Assembly: GCA_963667505.2 (NCBI GenBank)
Contig: OY763490.2
Coordinates: 1,612,001 to 1,676,000, forward strand
From: Aldehydirespirator sp963667505
GTDB taxonomy: Bacteria > Actinomycetota > Acidimicrobiia > Acidimicrobiales > Aldehydirespiratoraceae
Length of the DNA: 64,000 bases
Reading direction: 5' to 3'
Shown: positions 8,253 to 16,168 of the stretch, piece by piece
Layout of the letters: the number at the start of each line of letters is the position of its first letter
Numbering within the stretch: position 1 is the first letter of the stretch
Notes under the pieces: model-generated
Told to the model about the DNA's origin: nothing
What the model saw: the letters and a program-made list of their open reading frames with translations, nothing else
Databases searched by the model: none
Translations under genes and position numbers: made by a program

Positions 8253-8364
8253 TTGACATCGAACGTGTGTTCCACAAACATGTGTACGCACCGTAGGCTC
8301 TCACAAGGCGGTCGGAGGCCGATTGCTCGAACATATGTTCGCAGTATAGTACGAACTGGTGTTC
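8253..8364. promoter_or_regulatory. lexA control region with three SOS boxes
   Basis: Three GAAC-N4-GTTC operators occur at 8261-8272, 8329-8340 and 8353-8364. A plausible lexA promoter is TTGCTC (8323-8328), 16 bp, TATAGT (8345-8350); the second box fills its spacer and the third overlaps the start-site region, which fits LexA autorepression. The first box sits next to TTGACA (8253-8258), nearer the divergent membrane-protein gene. The rest of 8194-8531 (to the lexA start) shows no gene. Confidence 0.85.
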
Positions 8365-8531
8365 GCACCAACCCGAGGGCCGCAGCAGATCCTCACCCGC
8401 ACAACTCCCCCGACACCCACCGTTCCCCAAGACCTGCCGCCCGCCCCGACCCACCACTCGCCCAGACCCACTGAGACTCACAGAGACCGACAGAACAGAG
8501 ACCACAGAGACCCACAGACTGGAGACCAGCC

Positions 8532-9176
8532 ATGACACCGCCGAGCAACCGCCAGCCCCTGACCCCCCGCCGCCGCCAGATCCTCGACATGATCGTCAGC
8601 CACCAACGCTCCCACGGCTATCCCCCGTCCATGCGCGAGATCGCCGCTGAGGTGGGTCTCAAGTCGCCAGCGTCGGTGAAGGCCCACATCGACGTCCTGG
8701 CCCAGGCGGGCTACCTGCGGGCCGACCCCACCCGGCCGCGGGCCATCCAGCTTCGCTACGACGAGAACTCGGGCGCGGCCGTGGAGCGCCGCCCGGTACG
8801 ACATGTGCCCCTGGTCGGCGACGTGGCCGCGGGCGCCGGGGTGCTGGCTGCGGAGAACGTGGAGGAACTGGTGCCGGTCCCGGCCGACCTCACCGGCGCG
8901 GGCGACCTGTTCATGCTGCGGGTGCGGGGCGAGTCGATGATCGACGCCGGGATCCTCGACGGCGACTACGTCGTGTGCCGGGCCCAGAGCACCGCCGAGG
9001 ACGGCGAGGTGGTGGTGGCCGGAATCCCCGGCGAGGAGGCCACCGTCAAGACCCTGCGGCGCGGCAACGGCAGAGTCGTGCTGGAGCCGGCCAACGAGGC
9101 TCTGGAGCCGATGGAGTTCGAGCCGGACGAGGTGGCCGTCTACGGCAAGGTGGTCACCATGCTGCGTCGCTACTAG
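8532..9176 (+). CDS. lexA: LexA repressor, SOS regulator
   Basis: 214 residues. Represses DNA-damage genes and self-cleaves when RecA-ssDNA filaments form. Residues 8-75 are the winged-helix DNA-binding domain (LTPRRRQILDMI; GYPPSMREIAAEVGLKS). The cleavage site is Ala100-Gly101 in DVAAGAG. The catalytic serine is S135 in RGESMID and the catalytic lysine K173 in TVKTL. All expected elements are intact. GGAG lies about 8 bases before ATG 8532. Three SOS boxes precede the gene, so it is autoregulated. An adjacent nrdR, common in other actinobacteria, is absent. Confidence 0.98.
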   Translation: MTPPSNRQPLTPRRRQILDMIVSHQRSHGYPPSMREIAAEVGLKSPASVKAHIDVLAQAGYLRADPTRPRAIQLRYDENSGAAVERRPVRHVPLVGDVAAGAGVLAAENVEELVPVPADLTGAGDLFMLRVRGESMIDAGILDGDYVVCRAQSTAEDGEVVVAGIPGEEATVKTLRRGNGRVVLEPANEALEPMEFEPDEVAVYGKVVTMLRRY

Positions 9177-9273
9177 GTCCTACGGATAGGCCCAACGGGC
9201 AGGGCACAGGCCGCCTCCGGTCATCCGGTGCCCGGGTTCGAGGCTGACGCGCGGGCTCAGCCGGATCGCGGGC

Positions 9274-10447
9274 TCACAGTTCGGGGAGCCTCGCCGGGAT
9301 GTCACCCTCCCATTCGGCGCATTCTCTCGTGCCTTGAGGCAGGGTGGCCTCGATCAGCAGGTCCTCCAGGACGCGGTAGGCCTGGTGCAGCGAGTCGCGG
9401 TGCACATGCTCGTGGGCGGTGTGGGCCAACAGCGGGTCGCCGGGACCGAAGTTCGAGGCGGGCACTCCCCTCTCGGAGAAGAAGGCTGCGTCGGTCCATC
9501 CCAGCTTGGCCCGCGGCGGCGCGCCGCTGTTGCGCACCAGAGCCTTCAGCAGCGAATGGTCGAGACCCGGATCGGCGGGCGGCGCGGCGTCGACGACCTC
9601 CAGCGCGTCCCCGGGCTCCAGCACCGGCTCGATCAGGCCCCGGACGTGCCTCTCGGCCTGCTCGGGCGTGCGGTCGGGGGCGAACCGGTGGTTGATCGTC
9701 AGCGTCGCCTCGTCGGGCACGACATTGCCGGCCACGCCTCCGGCCACGTCCACGGCCTGCAGGCCCTCACGGAACTCGCATCCCGAAATCACCGGCCGAC
9801 GAGGCTCGTAGCTGTCGACGACATCGAGGATCGTGCGGAGGCGGTGGACGGCGTTGCGGCCCATCCAGGCCCGGGCGGTGTGGGCCCGCTCGCCGGCCAG
9901 CGTCACCTTGACCCGCATGGTGCCCTGGCAGCCCGCCTCCACGATCCCGCCGGTCGGCTCCAGCAGCACGGCCACATCGGCCGCGAGCAGGTCCGGACGG
10001 GTCTCGGCCACCTCCCGCAGGCCGTTGTGCACGGCGTCGACCTCTTCACGGGCGTAGAAGACGTAGGTGACGTCGATGATCGGAGAGCCTGCTGTTCAGC
10101 GCCGTCTCCAGCAGGACGGCCAGTCCGCCCTTCATGTCGGTGGCGCCGAGGCCCGACAGCACGTCGCCGTCGACGCGAGCCTGCGCGTTGCCCTTGGGGG
10201 GCACTGTGTCGGTGTGCCCGGCCAGAATGAGCCGCCACTGTCTGCCCAGGTGAGTGCGGGCAACGAGGTTGTCGCCGATGCGGACCACGTCGAGGTGCTG
10301 GGCGTCGGCCAGTTCGGCTTCGATCAGCCCGGTGATTCGCTGCTCGTCGAAGCTCACCGAAGGCACCGCCACGAGGTCGGCCGCCAGCATGAACTCGTCG
10401 CCGGTCAGCAGGCCACGATCATCTGCTATTTCATGAATATATGGCAT
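9274..10447 (-). pseudogene. dapE: succinyl-diaminopimelate desuccinylase, frameshifted
   Basis: M20-family zinc hydrolase that removes succinate from N-succinyl-LL-2,6-diaminopimelate. The first part (10447 to about 10080) contains the metal ligand region AGHTDTVPP and the LGATDMKGG motif; the second part, in another frame, continues with VTYVFYAREEVDAVHNGL (the catalytic EE) and runs to 9274. The frames join near 10077-10085, where removing one base restores the protein, so there is an apparent one-base insertion. The pathway is essential and the other dap genes are intact, so a sequencing error is a strong alternative to true loss. The N-terminal start is uncertain: ATG 10447 lies in an AT-rich patch without a clear ribosome site; ATG 10390 is an alternative. 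Confidence 0.85.
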
Positions 10448-10477
10448 AGTTGAGGTCTATCACCGTGGTGCGACAAT

Positions 10478-10515
10478 CCCACCTGCGGAACGTTTGCCCA
10501 CCTGCGGAACGTTTG
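10478..10515. repeat. 19-bp perfect tandem duplication
   Basis: CCCACCTGCGGAACGTTTG occurs twice without a gap (10478-10496, 10497-10515) between dapD and dapE. It could be a doubled regulator site or a slippage product; no known operator is recognised. The rest of 10448-10587 shows nothing else. Confidence 0.8.
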
Positions 10516-10587
10516 AGCAGCCAACCCCTGCGCACCGAATCACCCCCGCGCAACCACCCGCACCCGCGGGACGAGAAGTCACTGCGA

Positions 10588-11412
10588 TCAGGTGGCGGCG
10601 CCGTGGTCTCGCAGGATCTGATTGAGAGCCGACTTGTCGTGCCGCTCGCCCTCGGCGAGGCGCTTGATCACCAGCACGGCGGGCAGGCCGAACTCCCCGC
10701 CGGGGAAGGTTCGGCGCCGGGTGCCGGCCACCGCCACCGACCAGGCCGGCACCTCGCCGCGGCCGATCTCCTCGCCGGTGGCCACGTCGATCACCGGGAT
10801 CGATCCGGTGAGCACCGCGCCGGCGCCCAGCACCGTGCCCTGGCCCACGCGGGCGCCCTCGGCCACGATGCAGCGGCTGCCGATCAGGCAGTCGTCCTCC
10901 ACGATCACCGGCTCGGCCTGGGGCGGCTCCAGAACGCCGCCTATGCCGACGCCGCCGGAGAGGTGCACGTTGGCGCCAATCTGGGCGCACGACCCGACCG
11001 TGGCCCAGGTGTCGACCATGGTGTTGGCCCCGACATGGGCGCCGATGTTGGTGTAGCTGGGCATCATGATCACGCCCGGCGCCTGGTAGCTGCCCCAGCG
11101 GGCGGACGCGCCCGGCACCACCCGCACGCCCCGGGCCGCGTAGTCGGTCTTGAGCGGGATCTTGTCGGCGAACTCGAACGGGCCGAGCTCGATGGTGCTC
11201 ATCTTCGCGGTGGCGAACAGCAGCAGGATGGCCTGCTTGCACCACTGGTTCACCTGCACCGTCCCGTCCTCGAGAACCTCCGCCACCCGGGCCCGGCCAG
11301 TGTCGAGCGCGTCGATGGCCTCATGGATCGTCTCGACCACCTCGGGGTCGTCGGCGTCGAGGTCGGGGCGGGCCGCCCAGAGCTCGCCGATGCGGGATTC
11401 AAGGTCGGACAT
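10588..11412 (-). CDS. dapD: tetrahydrodipicolinate N-succinyltransferase
   Basis: 274 residues, exactly the usual length of the Escherichia coli-type enzyme. Transfers succinyl from succinyl-CoA to 2,3,4,5-tetrahydropyridine-2,6-dicarboxylate, opening the succinylase branch of lysine/diaminopimelate synthesis. The N-terminal helical domain (1-100, with VNQWCKQAILLLFA) is followed by the left-handed beta-helix of hexapeptide repeats (IGAHVGANTMVDTWATVGS, IGSRCIVAEGARVGQG). ATG 11412 gives the family N-terminus MSDLESRI. It lies upstream of dapE in the same orientation with a 140-bp gap. Confidence 0.96.
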   Translation of the reverse strand: MSDLESRIGELWAARPDLDADDPEVVETIHEAIDALDTGRARVAEVLEDGTVQVNQWCKQAILLLFATAKMSTIELGPFEFADKIPLKTDYAARGVRVVPGASARWGSYQAPGVIMMPSYTNIGAHVGANTMVDTWATVGSCAQIGANVHLSGGVGIGGVLEPPQAEPVIVEDDCLIGSRCIVAEGARVGQGTVLGAGAVLTGSIPVIDVATGEEIGRGEVPAWSVAVAGTRRRTFPGGEFGLPAVLVIKRLAEGERHDKSALNQILRDHGAAT

Positions 11413-11829
11413 GGGATCAGAGGCTACCTGTTCCAGATATAGAGGTTGGCCGCACATGAGGGATGGCAGCTCCGCAATGCGGCGAGCCTCTGCAGGAGTG
11501 CGCGGTGGCCTACATCCGGCACGAACACAGGAACCCGATGCCGCACGCGAACGCACGTCTCACGCCCGCCGGGCGGCTGTTGGTCATCCAGCGAATCGAA
11601 GGGGGGCCGGGATGCCGCAGGCCCATGCGGCCCACCAGATGGGCCTGTCGTGGGGCACGGCCGCGAGAGGGTGGCACGCCGGCACGAGCAGCAAACGCCC
11701 GGGCGGGCCGACCGCAGCCAAGGCGCAACTGCCGCACCGACCAACCTCGCCAACACACTCACTGACGCACTATTGTCGCACCTAGAGCCTCTATATTTTC
11801 GCACTTGCCTTGGCTATAATTCAGCACCT
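11413..11829. other. non-coding stretch flanked by a short inverted repeat
   Basis: No convincing gene is visible. ATATAGAGG near 11436 and its reverse complement CCTCTATAT near 11786 frame about 350 bp of ordinary GC-rich sequence, and an AT-rich patch follows (11785-11825) exactly where the DUF4143 gene remnant begins. This could be a miniature insertion, but the arms are only 9 bp. Confidence 0.35.
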
Positions 11830-12146
11830 ACACCCGGCTGGTGATGCGCGATCTGCGGGTTTACGCCCAGGCCAACGACTGTCGGGTCTCCTACTTCCGT
11901 GACGCTTCGCTCGAGGTGGACGCGGTGATCGAGCGGGCCGACGGCGAATGGATGGCTGCAGAGATCAAGCTGGGAGGCGAGAGACTGATCGAGCAGGGCG
12001 TCAACTCCCTGCTGCGCCTCCGCTCCCGGATCGACACCGCCCGCACGGGCGAGCCCTTAGCCCTGATCCTCATCACCGCCACCGGTTTCGGCTTCCAGCA
12101 CCGCGACGGCGTGAGCGTTGTGCCGCTCAGCACGCTGGGCCCCTGA
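11826..12146 (+). pseudogene. C-terminal remnant of a DUF4143-type AAA ATPase
   Basis: About 105 residues (reading TRLVMRDLRVYAQAND onward) match the C-terminal DUF4143 domain of the large family of Archaea/Bacteria AAA ATPases: DLRVYAQAN, FRDASLEVDAVIERADG and AAEIKLGG form the PD-(D/E)xK-like core, followed by the hydrophobic LALILITATG strand. The ~300-residue ATPase half with Walker motifs is missing; upstream sequence is AT-rich and non-coding. A GTG at 11841 could start a short protein, but I read this as a truncated gene. These genes are typically mobile and accessory. Confidence 0.75.
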
Positions 12147-12258
12147 GGGCCTCCTGGATGAGGTGGCTTAGCACACGGTCTGCACTTCTATCCTGGTCGT
12201 TGCCGTCGATGTCGAACACGTTCAGTTCGGCGGCCGGGCCGATGTTGATGACGGTCAT
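12127..12258 (-). CDS. small hypothetical protein (43 residues)
   Basis: A short reading frame from ATG 12258 with a good ribosome site (GGAGG, 7 bases upstream). The product begins MTVINIGPAAELNVFDID, continues with an acidic middle and a C-terminal helix (SADRVLSHLIQEAL) and ends in Cys. It overlaps the convergent DUF4143 remnant by 20 bp. I recognise no family. The ribosome site and biased codon use are the only support. Confidence 0.4.
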   Translation of the reverse strand: MTVINIGPAAELNVFDIDGNDQDRSADRVLSHLIQEALRGPAC

Positions 12259-12371
12259 GTGGGGTCCTCCGAGGGGTTCCTCGCCGTCGCTCTCCACGGA
12301 TCATGCTTTGGCGCTGGCGGGGCAGCGCTGTCCTCGGCGGCCGTAGGGGTTCGATCAGGCCTCGGCGACGT

Positions 12372-13553
12372 TCAGGCGAGACGGCGGGCCAGGCGATCCT
12401 CGGCTAGCTGCAGGCGCTCCATGGGCTGCACGGCCGCGGCCCGCACCCAGCCGCTGGGGTCGTGGGCGCCCGCTGCCTCGGGCCGGTCGCAGTAGAACTC
12501 GCCAGGGCTGAGGATCAGTCCCGCCGTCTCGGCCAGGAAACTGGCCCACGCCCAGGCATCCCCGCCGGGAGCCCGGGCCCAGACGTAGAACCCGCCGGCC
12601 GGAAGCAGGCTGCCCGAGCCACCGGCGCCGTCGAGGGCGCCGGAGCTGCTCTCGACCGACGTGCACCGGCTCGCTGTCTGCAGGATCTCCGACAGCTTCC
12701 CGAGGCGCTCCCAGTACAGGCCGCGCTGCGCGTCTACATGGTCCTGATCGCTCCACGCCACGGCCGCGGCGGACTGCACCGGGCCGGGCACCATGCAGCC
12801 AGCGTGCTTGCGGCACTCGCGCAGGTAGCGGACCAACTCGGCGTCGCCGCAATAGAACCCGGCCCGCACCCCGGCCATGTTCGAGCGCTTGGACAGCGAG
12901 TGCACCGCCAGCACCCCGTCGGTGCCGTGCTCCAGGATCGTGCGGGGCGGCCCGTCCCAGGTGAACTCGGCGTAGCATTCGTCGCTGGCCACCAGCACGC
13001 CGTGGTCACGGCCCCACGCCGCGGCCGCGCCCAGGTCGTCGAGCGCCCCGGCCGGGTTGCCGGGCGTGTTGACCCACAAGCACAGGGCGCGTTGGGCGTC
13101 CCGGGGCTCAATCGAGCCGACGTCGATGCGGAACTGCCGGTCCACCGCAACAGGAACGGCTCGGCACCCGGCCAGCGCAGCCCCCATCGCGTACGACGGG
13201 TACGACACCGCGGGGTGCAGCACTGTGTCGCGTTCGGGGTAGCGAAGCCGCAGGTAACCGGGCAGCGAAGCCACGAACTCCTTGGTGCCGATGCACGCCG
13301 CAACCTGCGAGTCGGGATCCAGCCCGACCCCGAAGCGGCGCTGCGCCCAGGAGGCCGCGGCCTGCCGGAACGCCGGCGAGCCGATTGACGCCGGGTAGCC
13401 GCGCTCGGCGCCCGAGCCCGCCAGCGCCTCCACCACCGCAGCAGGCGGCGGGTCGCAGGGGGTTCCGACCGAGCAGTCCACCGCCCCGCCGGGCAGGGCC
13501 GCCGCCGCGGCCCTCAGCCCGTCCAGCCGCTCATAGGGGTAGACCGGCGGCAC
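12372..13553 (-). CDS. dapC: succinyldiaminopimelate aminotransferase (class I/II, PLP)
   Basis: 393 residues, fold-type I PLP enzyme. Expected to convert N-succinyl-2-amino-6-oxopimelate and glutamate to N-succinyl-LL-diaminopimelate. VNTPGNPAGA (161-170) is the substrate/cofactor motif, SDECYAEF (190-197) holds the PLP-ring aspartate and tyrosine, and the Schiff-base lysine is K222 in SLSKRSNMAG. The N-terminal YPYERLDGL and the IGTKEF loop near 88-93 are typical of actinobacterial DapC. The position between dapD/dapE and hflX/dapF supports the assignment over a general aminotransferase. Start is GTG 13553. Confidence 0.88.
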   Translation of the reverse strand: MPPVYPYERLDGLRAAAAALPGGAVDCSVGTPCDPPPAAVVEALAGSGAERGYPASIGSPAFRQAAASWAQRRFGVGLDPDSQVAACIGTKEFVASLPGYLRLRYPERDTVLHPAVSYPSYAMGAALAGCRAVPVAVDRQFRIDVGSIEPRDAQRALCLWVNTPGNPAGALDDLGAAAAWGRDHGVLVASDECYAEFTWDGPPRTILEHGTDGVLAVHSLSKRSNMAGVRAGFYCGDAELVRYLRECRKHAGCMVPGPVQSAAAVAWSDQDHVDAQRGLYWERLGKLSEILQTASRCTSVESSSGALDGAGGSGSLLPAGGFYVWARAPGGDAWAWASFLAETAGLILSPGEFYCDRPEAAGAHDPSGWVRAAAVQPMERLQLAEDRLARRLA

Positions 13554-13580
13554 AAAACGCCGCGGTCACGCTGGGCCGCC

Positions 13581-15170
13581 TCACCGGTCCTCTGAGCCGT
13601 TGACCAGGTAGGGGCGCAAGGCGCCTACCGACGCAGGCTCCAGGCGGGCCCTGATTCTCATCCCGTGCTCGGTGGCCGAGGAGTCCAGCACCTGGCCCTC
13701 ACGATGGACTCCGGCGAGCACGTCGCCGCGGTCCCAGGGCACCACCAGCTCGACCTCTGTCGCCAGTCGGCGCATCCGGTCGCCGATCGCGCCCAGGAGC
13801 GCGTCCAGGCCGTCGCCGGTCGCGGTCGACACCGCCACCGAGCCCTCGGTGCGCTCGGCCAGACGGGCCGCGCCCGGACCTAGATCGCTCTTGTTGAACA
13901 CCACCAACTCGGGGATCTCGTCCGCGTCGATCTCGGCCAGCACCTCGCGCACCGCAGCCATCGAGCCGTCGGGGTCGGTGCCGGAGCCGTCGACGACGTG
14001 GACCAGCAGATCGGCGTCGCGCACCACGTCGAGGGTCGTCTTGAACGCCTCCACGAGCTGATGGGGCAGCTTGCGCACGAAGCCCACCGTGTCGGTCAGG
14101 AATACCGTCTCGCCGCCGGGCAGCCGAAGGCGCCGGGTGGTGGGGTCCAAGGTGGCGAACAGGCGGTCCTCCACCACCACCTCGGCCGCGGTGACCCGGT
14201 TGAGCAGCGAGGACTTGCCCGCGTTGGTGTAGCCGACGAGGGCCACCGCCCGGTTGCGGGTGCGGCTGCGGGCCTTCGACTGGGTGCGGCGGTGGCCGGC
14301 GATGCGGAGCAGGTCGCCCTCGAGCTTGTGTATGCGCCGCTCCAGGCGGCGCCGGTCGACCTCGAGCTGGGTCTCGCCGGGGCCGCGGGTGCCGATGCCG
14401 CCCGCCTGCTGGGAGAGCCTCCGGCCCGCGCCGCGCAGGCGGGGCAGGCGGTATCGGAGCTGGGCCAGTTCCACCTGGGCCTTGCCCTCGGGCGTGCTGG
14501 CGTTCTGGGCGAAGATGTCGAGGATCACGGCGGTCCGGTCGAGGGCGGTGCGCCCCAGCAGCTTCTCCAGGTTGAACTGCTGGGCCGGGCTGAGCTCGTC
14601 GTCGAACACCACCGTGTCGCAGTCGACCCGCTCGGCGATGGCCCTGATCTCGCGGGCCTTGCCCGCGCCCACGAAGGTGGCCGGGTCGGGCGCGGCCCGG
14701 CGCTGGCAGACCCGCTCGACAGCATCGGCACCGGCGGTGTCGACCAACAGGCTCAACTCGTCGAGGGAGGCGTCGGTGGCTGCGGCTGTGGCGCCCCGGT
14801 CCGACCGGACCATCCCGACGAGCACGATGCGCTCCCGGAAGGCGCGGTCGATGAGCCCGGAACCGTCACCGCCGAACTCCCCGAACCCGCTCCGGTGAGA
14901 GTCGCCGTCCGCGGTCAGCCCGTCGATGTCCGTGCCGGGCTCGTCTTCTGCGAGTGCGCGCCGATAGGTGAGACCGCGTTCTGTCGCAGCCGCGCCACCT
15001 ATGCTCTCGCTCGCTGCGCCCGCGGTCCGCTCGGGCCGCGGCCTCGCTGCACGTCTCCGGATTTCGTCCGCCGTCATTTCGTCCGCCGTTTCAAGGCCGG
15101 TCCGCTCGGCCTCCGCAGGGTCGGCGCCGGGCGTGTCTTGGCGCTTCGGCGGCGGGGCCGCCTCAGGCAT
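13581..15170 (-). CDS. hflX: ribosome-associated GTPase HflX
   Basis: 529 residues. Binds 50S and stalled 70S ribosomes and splits them under stress. The HflX N-terminal domain is seen at about 110-290 (FVGAGKAREI, VFDDELSPAQQFNLEK, the glycine-rich GGIGTRGPGETQLE), then the G domain: P-loop GYTNAGKSS 313-321, DTVGF 360-364, NKSD 426-429. The first ~105 residues are a charged, low-complexity extension beyond the usual protein, so the true start may lie downstream. It overlaps the dapF stop by 8 bp, so the two genes are co-transcribed. Confidence 0.95.
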   Translation of the reverse strand: MPEAAPPPKRQDTPGADPAEAERTGLETADEMTADEIRRRAARPRPERTAGAASESIGGAAATERGLTYRRALAEDEPGTDIDGLTADGDSHRSGFGEFGGDGSGLIDRAFRERIVLVGMVRSDRGATAAATDASLDELSLLVDTAGADAVERVCQRRAAPDPATFVGAGKAREIRAIAERVDCDTVVFDDELSPAQQFNLEKLLGRTALDRTAVILDIFAQNASTPEGKAQVELAQLRYRLPRLRGAGRRLSQQAGGIGTRGPGETQLEVDRRRLERRIHKLEGDLLRIAGHRRTQSKARSRTRNRAVALVGYTNAGKSSLLNRVTAAEVVVEDRLFATLDPTTRRLRLPGGETVFLTDTVGFVRKLPHQLVEAFKTTLDVVRDADLLVHVVDGSGTDPDGSMAAVREVLAEIDADEIPELVVFNKSDLGPGAARLAERTEGSVAVSTATGDGLDALLGAIGDRMRRLATEVELVVPWDRGDVLAGVHREGQVLDSSATEHGMRIRARLEPASVGALRPYLVNGSEDR

Positions 15171-16032
15171 CGGGCGCGTCCACGGTGGCGACGAAGGTCG
15201 ACTCGCCGGTGAGGGTCACGGGATCCGAGAGATCGACTCGAGCCTCTCCGCCGGCCATTCGCACGGTCACATTCTGGCCCACGTCACCCCAGCGGTGGAA
15301 GACGGCGGCCGCGGCCACCGCCCCCGTGCCGCACGCCGCGGTGGCGCCTGCGCCCCGCTCCCAGACGCTCAGCGTCACCTCGTCGGGCCCCGAGACCGCG
15401 CCGAAGTGGACGTTGATCCCGCCGAACAGGGCCTCCACCGCCGGCCCCGCCCGCCGGAGGGGCACCGCGGCAGGATCGGCCACCGCCAGCACCACATGGG
15501 GGTTCCCCACGTCCATCGTGTCCCACCGCCCGATCTCGCCCGGACCGAGGATCGCTTCGACCGCGGCAGCAGGGCTGGCGACGGCGGGATCGGGACGGGG
15601 CCCGGGCCCTAGGCGGCCCATCTCCGTGGTCCCGACGGCGGTGTCGGGCCGGTGCGTCGGCCGGATCGAGCAGCGGCGGGGGCCGGCCACGGTGTGCACG
15701 ACGATGTCGAGCTCCGCCTCTCCGAGAGTGAGGGCGATGGCGTGGGCCAGACACCTGAGGCCGTTGCCGGACACCTCCGCCGGCGAGCCGTCGGAGTTCC
15801 ACAGCCGCATGGCCGCGGCGCGGTCTGCCCCGTCGCGGGCGGCGTCTTGCACGGAATAGATCAGCCCGTCCGCGCCGATGCCGCCGCTCCGGTCGCACAG
15901 CGCGGCGGCCGTGCGGGCGGCGACGGCATCGGCGGGCAGCTCGTCGACGAGCGCGACGAGGAAGTCGTTGCCCAGTCCGTGGAGCTTGTGGAGTCGCAAC
16001 CCGCCGGCCATCCCTGCATTCTCTCGGGCCAC
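15163..16032 (-). CDS. dapF: diaminopimelate epimerase
   Basis: 289 residues. Cofactor-free epimerase converting LL- to meso-diaminopimelate, the last common step to lysine and the peptidoglycan cross-linker. The two catalytic cysteines are present: C94 in SGNGLRCLAH and C234 in TAACGTGAV. HGLGNDFL near residue 18-25 and GGIGADGL near 50-57 complete the family pattern. ATG 16032 gives a 7-residue leader; ATG at residue 8 is an alternative. A long hairpin separates it from miaA upstream, and hflX overlaps its end. Confidence 0.96.
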   Translation of the reverse strand: MARENAGMAGGLRLHKLHGLGNDFLVALVDELPADAVAARTAAALCDRSGGIGADGLIYSVQDAARDGADRAAAMRLWNSDGSPAEVSGNGLRCLAHAIALTLGEAELDIVVHTVAGPRRCSIRPTHRPDTAVGTTEMGRLGPGPRPDPAVASPAAAVEAILGPGEIGRWDTMDVGNPHVVLAVADPAAVPLRRAGPAVEALFGGINVHFGAVSGPDEVTLSVWERGAGATAACGTGAVAAAAVFHRWGDVGQNVTVRMAGGEARVDLSDPVTLTGESTFVATVDAPDA

Positions 16033-16121
16033 GGGCGCATCGACACGGCGACGCTTGACTGCGGACGATGGCCCGACGGCGGTCTTGGCCGTTCTTGACA
16101 GTTCTTGGCCGGTCTTGGCCG

Positions 16122-16168
16122 TTCTTGACGTAGTTGTGCCGCTCTGGTGCGGTCAACTACGTCAAGAA
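16122..16168 (-). terminator. 15-bp-arm hairpin at the miaA stop
   Basis: Perfect arms TTCTTGACGTAGTTG (16122-16136) and its complement (16154-16168), with further CCGC/GCGG pairing inside. The miaA stop codon lies in the right arm. There is no U-tract, so it is not a classic intrinsic terminator; it may be an attenuator or mRNA-end stabiliser. Short repeats of TTCTTGAC and CTTGGCC follow toward dapF. Confidence 0.6.

Noticed and set aside
9177..9260. tRNA-like GGTTCGAGG after lexA
   Set aside because: The flanking bases do not form a T stem or acceptor stem; no other tRNA-like element is seen in the window.
10070..10090. Programmed frameshifting in dapE
   Set aside because: No slippery heptamer, no nearby stem-loop of note, and programmed shifts are not known for dapE; an indel is simpler.
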